The position numbers were made by a program, and so were the translations under genes. The notes under the pieces are model-generated. The model saw only the letters and a list, made by a program, of their open reading frames with translations. It had not been told where the DNA came from and did no database searches. Positions 27,105-34,413 of a DNA stretch of 50,345 nt are shown in pieces; position 1 is the stretch's first letter, and every line of letters begins with the position of its first letter. This DNA is from Fusobacterium sp. (lineage in GTDB: Bacteria; Fusobacteriota; Fusobacteriia; Fusobacteriales; Fusobacteriaceae). The DNA is taken from positions 1-50,345 of the forward strand of contig DXWL01000014.1 in the NCBI GenBank assembly GCA_019416865.1, read 5' to 3'.

Positions 27105-27158
27105 TTTATATTTTAATGAGTGGCCTGATTTTTTATCAGGCTACCTTTAAAATATAAA
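27105..27158. repeat. Long hairpin between two locus genes
   Basis: TTTATATTTTAA (27105-27116) is the perfect complement of TTAAAATATAAA (27147-27158). Inside, GCCTGAT pairs with ATCAGGC around a short T-rich loop. There is no T-run directly after it on either strand, so it does not look like a simple terminator. It lies just before the ribosome site of the SUFU-like gene. Confidence 0.6.
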
Positions 27159-27163
27159 GTCTT

Positions 27164-27466
27164 TTAAAAAAATATTAACCACTCTGAATGACTAAGTATT
27201 GCATATATAATTTTTCTTTTAGGCTCTTTATTTTTAAAAACTTTAATAACTATGTAGAGAATACTTAAAAAATTTATAAGAAGTAAAATTCTAAAAAATA
27301 CTATACTGTAAAATCCTATAAAAATTTCAGGTATTATAACAAAAACATCATAAAGTTTATTAATTATAAAAAGTTTTTTTAAATCTTTATACTTTCTTAT
27401 AAAAAGAAAATATATAAAAGTATAAAAGAGAGCCATAATTAAAAATATAATAAAAACTATTTCCAT
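27164..27466 (-). CDS. Small membrane protein
   Basis: The 100-residue protein has about three hydrophobic helices: residues 2-22, 43-60 and 62-75, with a basic cytoplasmic loop (RKYKDLKK). No family recognised. Its start is one or two bases from the stop of the preceding gene, with AAAGGAA as ribosome site, so it is likely co-translated with the beta-barrel protein. A hairpin follows its stop. Confidence 0.5.
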   Translation of the reverse strand: MEIVFIIFLIMALFYTFIYFLFIRKYKDLKKLFIINKLYDVFVIIPEIFIGFYSIVFFRILLLINFLSILYIVIKVFKNKEPKRKIIYAILSHSEWLIFF

Positions 27467-27467
27467 T

Positions 27468-27809
27468 TTATTTTTTCCTTTGTTTTATTTTATAAGGAAT
27501 AGTTTTTCTAATAACTTTTCCTTTTCCTACAATTTTTTCTCCTTCATAGATTAAAAACTCTGTATTGTCTGCTAAAGAGCTATAATCTATTGTATCTGAA
27601 TAAAGAGGTTGAACATTTCCAAATGCAACTTTATCAAAAAAACATTCAGTTCCATCAAGAAAACAAACTCCTAAATATTCAGATTTTCCTTTTACTAAAA
27701 AATGAGGAGAATATTTTCCACTAATTAAGCTAGGTGGATTTTTTCTTTTTCCACTCCAAAAAATTACTTCTACATAAAGTATAGCTTCATTTTCAAGAGT
27801 TCCAATCAT
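27468..27809 (-). CDS. Stand-alone EF-Tu-like beta-barrel domain protein
   Basis: The protein is 113 residues from the ATG at 27809, with AAAGGAAAG upstream; an ATG 36 bases earlier overlaps the preceding gene and lacks a site. It resembles the beta-barrel domains of EF-Tu: AILYVEVIFWSGKR, then ISGKYSPHFLVKGKSEYLG, and TEFLIYEGEKIVGKGKVI at the end. There is no GTPase domain. Similar stand-alone domains occur in immunity-type loci. The relation to EF-Tu is by pattern only. Confidence 0.5.
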   Translation of the reverse strand: MIGTLENEAILYVEVIFWSGKRKNPPSLISGKYSPHFLVKGKSEYLGVCFLDGTECFFDKVAFGNVQPLYSDTIDYSSLADNTEFLIYEGEKIVGKGKVIRKTIPYKIKQRKK

Positions 27810-27810
27810 A

Positions 27811-29112
27811 TTAGTCTTTCCTTTCGATAAAAGTATTTTCTTCAAAATAAAAATCTATTAAATAAAGTGATACCATAAAATTTATAAAATATACAAATCC
27901 TGTAAAACTTCCATTTAGAATACTAATCATTAGAAAAATATTTTCTCCTATTAAAATCAATAAAACTTTTGGATTTAAAAATTTTAAAGTTAGATTAAAT
28001 CCATCTTTTAAAGCTAATGTAAATGGAATATCAACTAAAACTCCTAATACTTGGAAATTTATAATTAACCCTATAAAATTTATCATTACAGCAAGTAAAA
28101 TAGGTAAAACCAAAGGATTAATAATAAAAATATTCATATCAATAGTATAATTTATAAATATGGCAATTCCAAGGAATAACAAACCTATAATATTAACAGC
28201 TAAGACATTAAAAAATTTCTTAAAATTCATTGGTTTAATCTGAACTTTTCTATAAATTTTAATCAGCATATTTAAAATTAAAATTTCTACTATCACTACT
28301 AATAATAAAGCTATAATTCCACCAGTAATCATTAAAAATAATCCATTTTTTCTCATCATACTGACAGCCATAATATATGTAGAAATTATAACTCCTGTTC
28401 CAATAGTTAATCCTGCTATGCTTAATGTGTATTTTGCATAAAATCCTAAAGATTTTTCTCTTAATCTATAAGTAACCTCATCTTTTTTATCTGAAATTAG
28501 AAAGTTTTTAAAAACCAATATTAAAAAGCACATAAAAGCTACTACAAAGAAAAGGAAAAATATATTTAAGAAATCATAGCAAACATCAGTATTTAGCCCA
28601 TAATATATTAAAACAGAGATATACAGAGTAAAAATTATTCCATAAAATGGAACTAAAATCCTTGAAGATTTTTCTTTAAAGTATCTGAACATATCAACTA
28701 CTGCTATTTTATATTTTAAATTTTTAACAACAGAATACAAAAATCCCATTGCAAAAATAGATACTATAATATCAGTAGATACTGTTTTCAAATTAAAGAA
28801 AAGTATTTTGCTGTTACTCAAAAATTCCTCTCTATCTAAAATTTCTATCTGCTTATAGAGTAAAAGAGCATTTAAAGAAAAAATTCCCAAATAGATTAAA
28901 AAATTTATTAATATATCTTTCCATTTTTTAGTTTTATATTCCTCTATAAAAAGTATTGTTAATATCAGTGGAATAAAAACAGTAAAAGTTTCTACTTTTA
29001 TATCAAATCTATTTACTCCAAATACAACAAGCAGGTTTAATAAAAATATTATAACTATTCTAAATGGCTTTTTATAAAGTTCTGATACACTGATTTTAAA
29101 TATTTCTGACAT
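27811..29112 (-). CDS. Polytopic membrane protein, function unknown
   Basis: The 433-residue protein has about 10-12 hydrophobic helices spread over its whole length, beginning with FRIVIIFLLNLLVVFGV. A hydrophilic break with FRYFKEKSSR near residues 144-153 divides it. No transporter signature or active-site motif is seen. It is encoded within the operon, with AAAGGAG before its ATG. It may be a membrane-bound immunity factor or a bystander; not recognised. Confidence 0.5.
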   Translation of the reverse strand: MSEIFKISVSELYKKPFRIVIIFLLNLLVVFGVNRFDIKVETFTVFIPLILTILFIEEYKTKKWKDILINFLIYLGIFSLNALLLYKQIEILDREEFLSNSKILFFNLKTVSTDIIVSIFAMGFLYSVVKNLKYKIAVVDMFRYFKEKSSRILVPFYGIIFTLYISVLIYYGLNTDVCYDFLNIFFLFFVVAFMCFLILVFKNFLISDKKDEVTYRLREKSLGFYAKYTLSIAGLTIGTGVIISTYIMAVSMMRKNGLFLMITGGIIALLLVVIVEILILNMLIKIYRKVQIKPMNFKKFFNVLAVNIIGLLFLGIAIFINYTIDMNIFIINPLVLPILLAVMINFIGLIINFQVLGVLVDIPFTLALKDGFNLTLKFLNPKVLLILIGENIFLMISILNGSFTGFVYFINFMVSLYLIDFYFEENTFIERKD

Positions 29113-29135
29113 AATATCAGCTCCTTTTAAAGCTT

Positions 29136-30209
29136 TTAATCTAAAAAGCTTCCAACAATCTCTTCACAGTTATTTATAAAATAGCTCCAATCTCCTATTT
29201 TAAAGATTTCTTCATGTTCTGCGTCAAAAATATATATGTTTTTTTCTTTAGGATACCATAAAAAATGAAACCAATAGTTTTCTAAATCTTTTACTAAAGA
29301 AAGATATTTTTTTCTTTTCCAAGTCATTTCAACTGTATCTTCCAATTTCCAAAATTCAATATATTTACTATCAATATTCTCTGAAAATTCTATTTTTAAA
29401 TCTCCCTTATTAAAGAACTCTACCATATCTTTTGGCAGTTTATATTTTTTTATTATACTTTTTCTAGCTTCTTCATTGTGAAAATCTACTGGCTCTAAAC
29501 TTTTAATATAATCTATCATCTCTTGATTTTTATTTAAAACTGCTATTGAATATGGTCTTTCTCCAAATTTGTTTTTAATTGTTATATCAGCTCCCTTTTC
29601 TACAAGCCATTTTACTAAATTAAGAGAATTTCTTTGAACAGCTACAATCACAGGAGTTGAGTTATCAGTAAAAACCATTTCATAATCGTGATAATTTATA
29701 TCAGCTCCATAGTCTAAAAACATTTGAGCTAATTTTTGATTTCTGTCATAGACAGCCTCTCTTAAACAATTATTTCCATATTTTTTAACAGTTACTCCAT
29801 ATTTTTCAAAAACATCTATATTTTTAAAATTTTTTCCATAATAAATATCAGAGTAAATTCTTTCGTATTGTTTTTTAGTGAGATTTTCTAATGCTCCGTG
29901 TTTAATAAAAAGTTCACAGATTTCAGAAGAACAAAAACGCCCTGCATTTGAAATATGTGTTACCCAATCATCTTTTTTTGCTTTTACATCAGCTCCTTTT
30001 TCCACAAGCCACTTTATTACTTTTTCATTGTTACATTGTAAAGCTATTTCTAAAGGAGTTACTGTTGCAAATTCTTCTATAAATATTTCTTTGTCTATAT
30101 TCCAGCCATTTTTATACTCTTTCTCTAAATTTTCTACATCACTATTTAAAATATATTCTACAACTTGAGGCACTTTTTCAAAGTTTCCAAGATAACCAAT
30201 TTTGTACAT
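29136..30209 (-). CDS. Ankyrin-repeat protein with C-terminal extension
   Basis: The 357-residue protein has ankyrin repeats at about 40-240: TPLEIALQCNNEKVIKWLVEKG near residue 51 and STPVIVAVQRNSLNLVKWLV near 180 are the clearest. The last 120 residues, with MTWKRKKYLSLVKDLENYWFHFLWY, are not ankyrin and not recognised. It is the first gene of the second transcription unit, with its own promoter. GGAGATGTC precedes the ATG. Confidence 0.8.
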   Translation of the reverse strand: MYKIGYLGNFEKVPQVVEYILNSDVENLEKEYKNGWNIDKEIFIEEFATVTPLEIALQCNNEKVIKWLVEKGADVKAKKDDWVTHISNAGRFCSSEICELFIKHGALENLTKKQYERIYSDIYYGKNFKNIDVFEKYGVTVKKYGNNCLREAVYDRNQKLAQMFLDYGADINYHDYEMVFTDNSTPVIVAVQRNSLNLVKWLVEKGADITIKNKFGERPYSIAVLNKNQEMIDYIKSLEPVDFHNEEARKSIIKKYKLPKDMVEFFNKGDLKIEFSENIDSKYIEFWKLEDTVEMTWKRKKYLSLVKDLENYWFHFLWYPKEKNIYIFDAEHEEIFKIGDWSYFINNCEEIVGSFLD

Positions 30210-30245
30210 AAGACATCTCCAAAGATATTTATTTAACTATCCCTT

Positions 30246-30274
30246 ATACTATAATATTCTACATATTCTTTCAA
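30246..30274 (-). promoter_or_regulatory. Internal promoter of the locus
   Basis: On the minus strand TTGAAA (30269-30274) and TAGTAT (30246-30251) are 17 bases apart. It lies between the terminator after the YwqK-like gene and the ankyrin gene at 30209. Confidence 0.6.
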
Positions 30275-30283
30275 AATCCTTTA

Positions 30284-30334
30284 AGATATAAAAAATAGTT
30301 AAGAAATTTATTTTATAAAAACTCCTTAACTATC
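30284..30334 (-). terminator. Internal terminator of the locus
   Basis: ATAGTTAAG pairs with CTTAACTAT across a loop of about 20 bases. On the minus strand the stem is followed by TTTTTTATATC. It overlaps the stop codon of the YwqK-like gene and should end the upstream unit. Confidence 0.7.
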
Positions 30335-30769
30335 TGATTTTTTTAATTTTTGATTTTTATACTCTGTTTTTAATAAATTTCCCTCTTCGCTATAATATTT
30401 CCAAAGTCCTACTTCATCTCCTTGAAAGACTTCTCCCTCTATTTCTAACTGCCCATTTGGATAATATCCTCTGTATTTTCCTTTTCGATCTTTTAAATTT
30501 TGTTCAAATTTTAAATTTCCATTTTCATAGAAAACTTTTATATTTTTCATATCTCCATTTTTGAAAGTTCCCATTTGAAATAGATTTCCATTCTCAAAAA
30601 ACTCTTTAAACTCTCCATGAAGCTTTCCATTTTTAAAATTTTCAATAGATTTTACTTGTCCATTTTTATATTTTTTAATAATCTGTCCTGTAAAATTCTC
30701 ATCTATTTGATAACCAAAAGAATAAAAAGTTACAAGACAGAAAATAATTGATAAAATTAATTTCTTCAT
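30326..30769 (-). CDS. Exported MORN-repeat protein (YwqK-like)
   Basis: The 147-residue protein begins with a signal peptide (MKKLILSIIFCLVTFYSFG, cleavage near residue 20). Five or six MORN-variant units follow: YKNGQVKSIENFKNGKLHG, YENGNLKFEQNLKDRKG and YPNGQLEIEGEV. This is the architecture annotated as YwqK-family antitoxin of toxin-antitoxin systems. Here the signal peptide implies a periplasmic or outer-membrane place, fitting protection against incoming toxins. The ATG follows AGAGGTAAAG. Confidence 0.78.
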   Translation of the reverse strand: MKKLILSIIFCLVTFYSFGYQIDENFTGQIIKKYKNGQVKSIENFKNGKLHGEFKEFFENGNLFQMGTFKNGDMKNIKVFYENGNLKFEQNLKDRKGKYRGYYPNGQLEIEGEVFQGDEVGLWKYYSEEGNLLKTEYKNQKLKKSDS

Positions 30770-30781
30770 AAACTTTACCTC

Positions 30782-31321
30782 TTAGTCAACATCATAGTAT
30801 AGGAAATGTTTTCCACAATGAAGACATTTGAATAAATATCCTTGAACGTGTCCACCATTAACCATATTTTTTATTATTTCTATCTGTTCTTCGCTCCACT
30901 CTGCATTAAATTCAGGACTTCCGTTTTCAATGACTTCTTCTAAAACTCCCATTTCTTTCAGTTCTTTAGATCCTACATAACCAAGAAAAGCACAAAAATC
31001 ATCACAATGAGTTACCCAAATTTCTTGTTGCCAACCAGAATAGCTTGGAGTTCTGTGAGTTAATTCATCTATTTTTTCTTCATCAGTAACTTCTCCAAAA
31101 TAAATATCTATAAAATCTCCGTCAAATTTTTTACTCGCCTCTCCACTTGCTATACATTCAGGACATAAATATTCAACATCTTCAACTGAATAAAAAGGTC
31201 CAGAATAATATATATCAGTTTCTTTTCCACAGCAATCACAAATTACAGTTTCATTTGTTTCAAAAGTTCCTGTTTTTAAAGGGTCAGGGTGATATTTAAA
31301 AAATGGTAATTCTTTTTTCAT
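30782..31321 (-). CDS. cbrC: CbrC-family protein (colicin E2 tolerance type)
   Basis: The 179-residue protein matches the CbrC/UPF0167 family: LPFFKYHPDPLKTGTFE at the start, a zinc-binding CDCCGKETDIYYSGPFY and YLCPECIASGEA, and a tail YLFKCLHCGKHFLYYDVD. In E. coli cbrC is CreBC-regulated and needed for colicin E2 tolerance. Its mechanism is not known. Here it shares a locus with a CreD homologue but without creBC. The ribosome site is TAGGAGGT. Confidence 0.85.
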   Translation of the reverse strand: MKKELPFFKYHPDPLKTGTFETNETVICDCCGKETDIYYSGPFYSVEDVEYLCPECIASGEASKKFDGDFIDIYFGEVTDEEKIDELTHRTPSYSGWQQEIWVTHCDDFCAFLGYVGSKELKEMGVLEEVIENGSPEFNAEWSEEQIEIIKNMVNGGHVQGYLFKCLHCGKHFLYYDVD

Positions 31322-31345
31322 AATTTACCTCCTAATAATTTTTCA

Positions 31346-31888
31346 TTATTTATTATTTTCTAAATCTCGTTGATTTTTAAAGGTTACATAAATTTCATTT
31401 CCTAAATAATGCCTAAAATTATATTCTAAATAATTAAATATAGAATTATATTTTTCCATAGAATCATTTCTATAATAAAGAGTGTGGTAAAAATTTCCTT
31501 TATCATCAATCCATAGAGTTCCACCAATATGCCAACCTGTTTCTACTATTGGAATTACTTTATCTCTCACTTCCTTTGGAATTTGATTTATCTCATATTC
31601 ATAATCTTTTTCATCAAAAGGTAAGTCATAAGGAATAGAAAAACTAAAATCATTTCCACCTATTCGTACTTCTCCATTTTTTCCTATATATTTGAAAAAC
31701 CAATTTTCTTCTATTCTATAGAACTCTTGTAAAAACTTTTTGGCATATTCATTTAAAGAGTAATTATTTTCTTTATAATATTTTTCTATTTTTTCTATAT
31801 CTACTTTTCTTCCCTCGTGCCAACCAGCATATTTTAATACTTGATGAGCTAAAGATTTATCAATGTCAAGTTTATAGACTTTTCCCAT
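31346..31888 (-). CDS. SUKH-3-like immunity protein
   Basis: The 180-residue protein has the SUKH-3 pattern: LKYAGWHEGRKVDIEKIEK near residue 18, a helical NEYAKKFLQEFY segment, and a C-terminal VETGWHIGGTLWIDDKGNFY hairpin. SUKH-family proteins bind and neutralise diverse nuclease and other toxins. Acidic and soluble. The spacer before it is TAGGAGATGAT, closely like the spacer before the DUF4375 gene at 33890. Confidence 0.72.
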   Translation of the reverse strand: MGKVYKLDIDKSLAHQVLKYAGWHEGRKVDIEKIEKYYKENNYSLNEYAKKFLQEFYRIEENWFFKYIGKNGEVRIGGNDFSFSIPYDLPFDEKDYEYEINQIPKEVRDKVIPIVETGWHIGGTLWIDDKGNFYHTLYYRNDSMEKYNSIFNYLEYNFRHYLGNEIYVTFKNQRDLENNK

Positions 31889-31899
31889 AAAATCATCTC

Positions 31900-32385
31900 C
31901 TAGCTTTTATATTCTGATTTTAATTTTTTAATTAAAGAGCATAGATGATTGTACCATTCTTCATAACTTGGATTTTGTCCATTTTCATACCACAACTCTA
32001 CTATTTCTCTCTCCCCATCTTCGTCAGGAACTTTATTATAAATATTAGTTAAATAGTCTATAAGATATTTTAAGGATTTTTTATCACTAGAAAATTTTTC
32101 TAATTTAGAAAAAGTAGTTTCATCTTCCTCTTCGTCATCATAATCTAATTTTCCATTTTCTTTAATATCAAAATAAAGTTCCGATATAGCTATTGCTGTA
32201 TTATCATAAAGAAAATCTATATCTTCAAAAGTTTCTCCTAACATTCCTTCTTCAATCATTAAATCTATTATTTCTTTTAAAGTAATTTCTTTTTTATCTT
32301 CAAATTTTTCAAGATATTCTCTTAAAATATCAACAACATCTAATCCTTCATCACTTTCTAATGCTTTTATACCCCAAGCTCCCAT
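31900..32385 (-). CDS. DUF4259 protein
   Basis: The 161-residue protein begins MGAWGIKALESDEGLDVVD, the typical N-terminus of DUF4259. It is helical and acidic and ends in KLKSEYKS. The family is common in immunity-type gene clusters, without known target. Its last codons and following spacer are repeated nearly exactly at 33890-33925, next to an unrelated gene. The ribosome site is AGGAGGAAA. Confidence 0.78.
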   Translation of the reverse strand: MGAWGIKALESDEGLDVVDILREYLEKFEDKKEITLKEIIDLMIEEGMLGETFEDIDFLYDNTAIAISELYFDIKENGKLDYDDEEEDETTFSKLEKFSSDKKSLKYLIDYLTNIYNKVPDEDGEREIVELWYENGQNPSYEEWYNHLCSLIKKLKSEYKS

Positions 32386-32396
32386 AATTTTCCTCC

Positions 32397-32921
32397 TTAT
32401 CCTGCTAATCCATTAATTAAAAAGTTTCCATTTTCATCAATATAACATTCTATACAATGTCCTGCAAAATAATCAGGCTCAAAAGTAATATAGACTGACA
32501 TATCCTCTGTTTCTCCATCTGAATAAATATCTGTTCCAATCTCTCCAAAATTCATACTTTTTTCAAAATCTTCTTCTGTTATTGGAGTATAGACTTTATT
32601 ATCATCTATAAGATAGCAATTTTCTTCTTCCTCAACTTCTTCTGCTCCTTGCACCCATTCAGTTGCAAGATTTATATAATCTTTTTCTTTTAAAAGTTCC
32701 ATAAGTTGTGGTTTATTTTTTTCAGCTTTTTCAAGCATATTATTTATTTTTTCTAAGGATTTATTTAAAATATCTTTTAATTCAATTTCAGAAATCTCAT
32801 CTTCTGTGTCATAGTTTAAAAGTAATTCTGAGTTTTGTCCTAAAAAATCAATATTGGTAGTAAAATAATATCCCCAATCGTTTTTCTCTATTTCAAAATC
32901 ATCTATTAATATTTTTTTCAT
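32397..32921 (-). CDS. DUF2262-like protein
   Basis: The 174-residue protein resembles DUF2262: a central helix pair (LEKINNMLEKAEKNKPQL), INLATEWVQGAEEVE and a C-terminal beta part with VYITFEPDYFAGHCIECYID and NGLAG at the end. Very acidic. No function known; the family occurs among putative immunity proteins. The ribosome site AAAGGTGGACT is shared in form with the next upstream gene. Confidence 0.62.
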   Translation of the reverse strand: MKKILIDDFEIEKNDWGYYFTTNIDFLGQNSELLLNYDTEDEISEIELKDILNKSLEKINNMLEKAEKNKPQLMELLKEKDYINLATEWVQGAEEVEEEENCYLIDDNKVYTPITEEDFEKSMNFGEIGTDIYSDGETEDMSVYITFEPDYFAGHCIECYIDENGNFLINGLAG

Positions 32922-32930
32922 AGTCCACCT

Positions 32931-33455
32931 TTAATCAAAGAAATTTTTTATCTCTTTTCTTTTATCTAAAATTTCAAAAAGTTCGTCCATATCTAAATCA
33001 AACATTTTGCTTTCATCATCTATCTTAGAAAAATAATAATTTACTTTTTCCTCTCCAAACTCTTTTTCTAATTCGTTCCATTCATTTTTAAGAAGAGGGA
33101 CAAAAGCTAAAGTATCATTTCCTAAACTTTCCATAAATAATCTTATCTCATATTCAGGCTGGATAATTTTATTTAAAGTTTTAATAGTTGTATCTCTATC
33201 AGAACCCTCTTTATTAGGATAAGATATTTTGTATTCTTTTCCTTTCCATTCTATAAATATATCAAATCCCATTTCATTATCAACATCTTTACTTTTTCCT
33301 GAAAGTTCTCCTGATTGAATTACTCCCTCTATATAATTTATTATATCTTCATCATATTCTCTCCAATCTATCCAAACAAGTTTTTGACTATTTTCCCAAA
33401 AATTATCAAAGCTTTCTCTATCTTCATTTTTTAAAAACTCTCTTATATATTCCAT
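32931..33455 (-). CDS. Hypothetical acidic protein, candidate new immunity family
   Basis: The 174-residue protein is not a family I recognise. It looks alpha/beta with an N-terminal helix, a core SFDNFWENSQKLVWIDWREY (15-34) and a central FDIFIEWKGKEYKISYPNKE pair of strands. Its C-terminus is helical and acidic. No cysteines, signal peptide or membrane segment. The same AGAGGTGGACT ribosome spacer precedes it as precedes its downstream neighbour. Real-gene status is firm from spacing; function is only inferred from the locus. Confidence 0.6.
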   Translation of the reverse strand: MEYIREFLKNEDRESFDNFWENSQKLVWIDWREYDEDIINYIEGVIQSGELSGKSKDVDNEMGFDIFIEWKGKEYKISYPNKEGSDRDTTIKTLNKIIQPEYEIRLFMESLGNDTLAFVPLLKNEWNELEKEFGEEKVNYYFSKIDDESKMFDLDMDELFEILDKRKEIKNFFD

Positions 33456-33464
33456 AGTCCACCT

Positions 33465-33890
33465 CTATTTCTCTATATAATAATTATACATTTTCTCCAT
33501 TATATTATCCTCATCTTCCCAGTATTCCTCATCAAGAGAATTTAATCTTTCTTCATCTTCTTCGCTTAAATATTTAGGAATATCATAATATTCTTTTATC
33601 CTATCATCATTTTCAAAATTAGCTATAATGGAATAACATTCTTCTAAAATTTTTTTAGAATTGTTAGCTCCTATTTTTTCAAGAGCTTTTATCTCAATTA
33701 AATAGCAACTATATCCCCAATTACAAAATGCTTGAAGAAATCCACCATTATAAACATCTAATTCATACTGGAATAATGCTCCTATTTCTTGTGTTTTTTC
33801 ATCTAAAGTTTCATAATTAGGTCTAGCTTTCGCAAATTCTTCTGCATATTTTTCAAATGACTTCCACCATAAATCTTCTGTAATTTCCAT
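33465..33890 (-). CDS. DUF4375/DMP19-like protein
   Basis: The 141-residue helical acidic protein has the conserved ELDVYNGGFLQAFCNWG motif (about 47-63) and EIKALEKIGANNSKKILEEC after it. This is the DMP19/DUF4375 pattern. DMP19 of Neisseria is described as a DNA-mimic protein; whether this member mimics DNA is not shown, though it is rich in Asp and Glu. The start follows TAGGAGATGAT, the spacer that is repeated from the DUF4259 gene. Confidence 0.75.
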   Translation of the reverse strand: MEITEDLWWKSFEKYAEEFAKARPNYETLDEKTQEIGALFQYELDVYNGGFLQAFCNWGYSCYLIEIKALEKIGANNSKKILEECYSIIANFENDDRIKEYYDIPKYLSEEDEERLNSLDEEYWEDEDNIMEKMYNYYIEK

Positions 33891-33931
33891 AATATCATCT
33901 CCTAGCTTTTATATTCAGCTTTTAATTTTTC
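33890..33931 (-). repeat. Repeat of the DUF4259 gene's 3' end and spacer
   Basis: Just downstream of the gene at 33922-34323, the spacer reads as KLKAEYKS-stop in one frame, then CTAGGAGATGATATT and ATG. The DUF4259 gene at 31900 ends KLKSEYKS-stop with CTAGGAGATGATTTT and ATG. The two stretches of about 35 bases differ at only three positions. It looks like the remnant of a second DUF4259 gene. Confidence 0.6.
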
Positions 33932-34323
33932 TCATTCTCCTTGGCACAAAGTTCATTCATTTTTGGAATAAGTAATTTATCCGTCCACTGACAAACAATC
34001 TCAAAGGTATTATTAATTTTTTCTTCATTTCCTATATCAAGATATACTTCATTATCTCTTAAACTATAAAACAGTGGTTGTGTGTTGATACCTGATTTGG
34101 CATAACCATAAGGGTTGTATGGACGGGTGTTTATTATATAGCAAACCTCTATGCTTATACTATCCTTTGTGCTCCCAACGAATGAGGAAAATACAATCAT
34201 ATATGTGAAATTTTTACTGTGCCTTGTAAGTGTTTTGTCAGATTTTTTGTATTTAAAGCCTAAATATCCATATTTTTCTTGCAACTTATTTCCAAGCATT
34301 TGTATTGCTTCGTTAAAGTTCAT
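33922..34323 (-). CDS. Hypothetical protein of atypical composition, putative immunity
   Basis: The protein is 133 residues from the ATG at 34323 (GGAGGATATAC upstream; an ATG 24 bases earlier lacks one). A helical start (NFNEAIQMLGNKLQEK) and strand-rich body (FTYMIVFSSFVG, SISIEVCYII) recall DUF4304-like immunity proteins, but I cannot assign it firmly. Two lines I counted (34081-34200) are 37-38% G+C, against 22% in a line of the neighbouring gene. The remnant of a DUF4259 tail follows its stop. It looks like a recent arrival. Confidence 0.5.
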   Translation of the reverse strand: MNFNEAIQMLGNKLQEKYGYLGFKYKKSDKTLTRHSKNFTYMIVFSSFVGSTKDSISIEVCYIINTRPYNPYGYAKSGINTQPLFYSLRDNEVYLDIGNEEKINNTFEIVCQWTDKLLIPKMNELCAKENEKN

Positions 34324-34413
34324 TGTATATCCTCCATTTTTCATCATAAAAATGAATATATCTTTTCAAATATTCATTCATAAAAGTTTTCAAATCCCTT
34401 ATTTATCGTTCTA

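Noticed and set aside
34324..34385. A 22-codon minus-strand ORF overlapping the start of the gene at 34323
   Set aside because: It has only a weak ribosome site and overlaps the next start out of frame; too little support for a gene or a scar.
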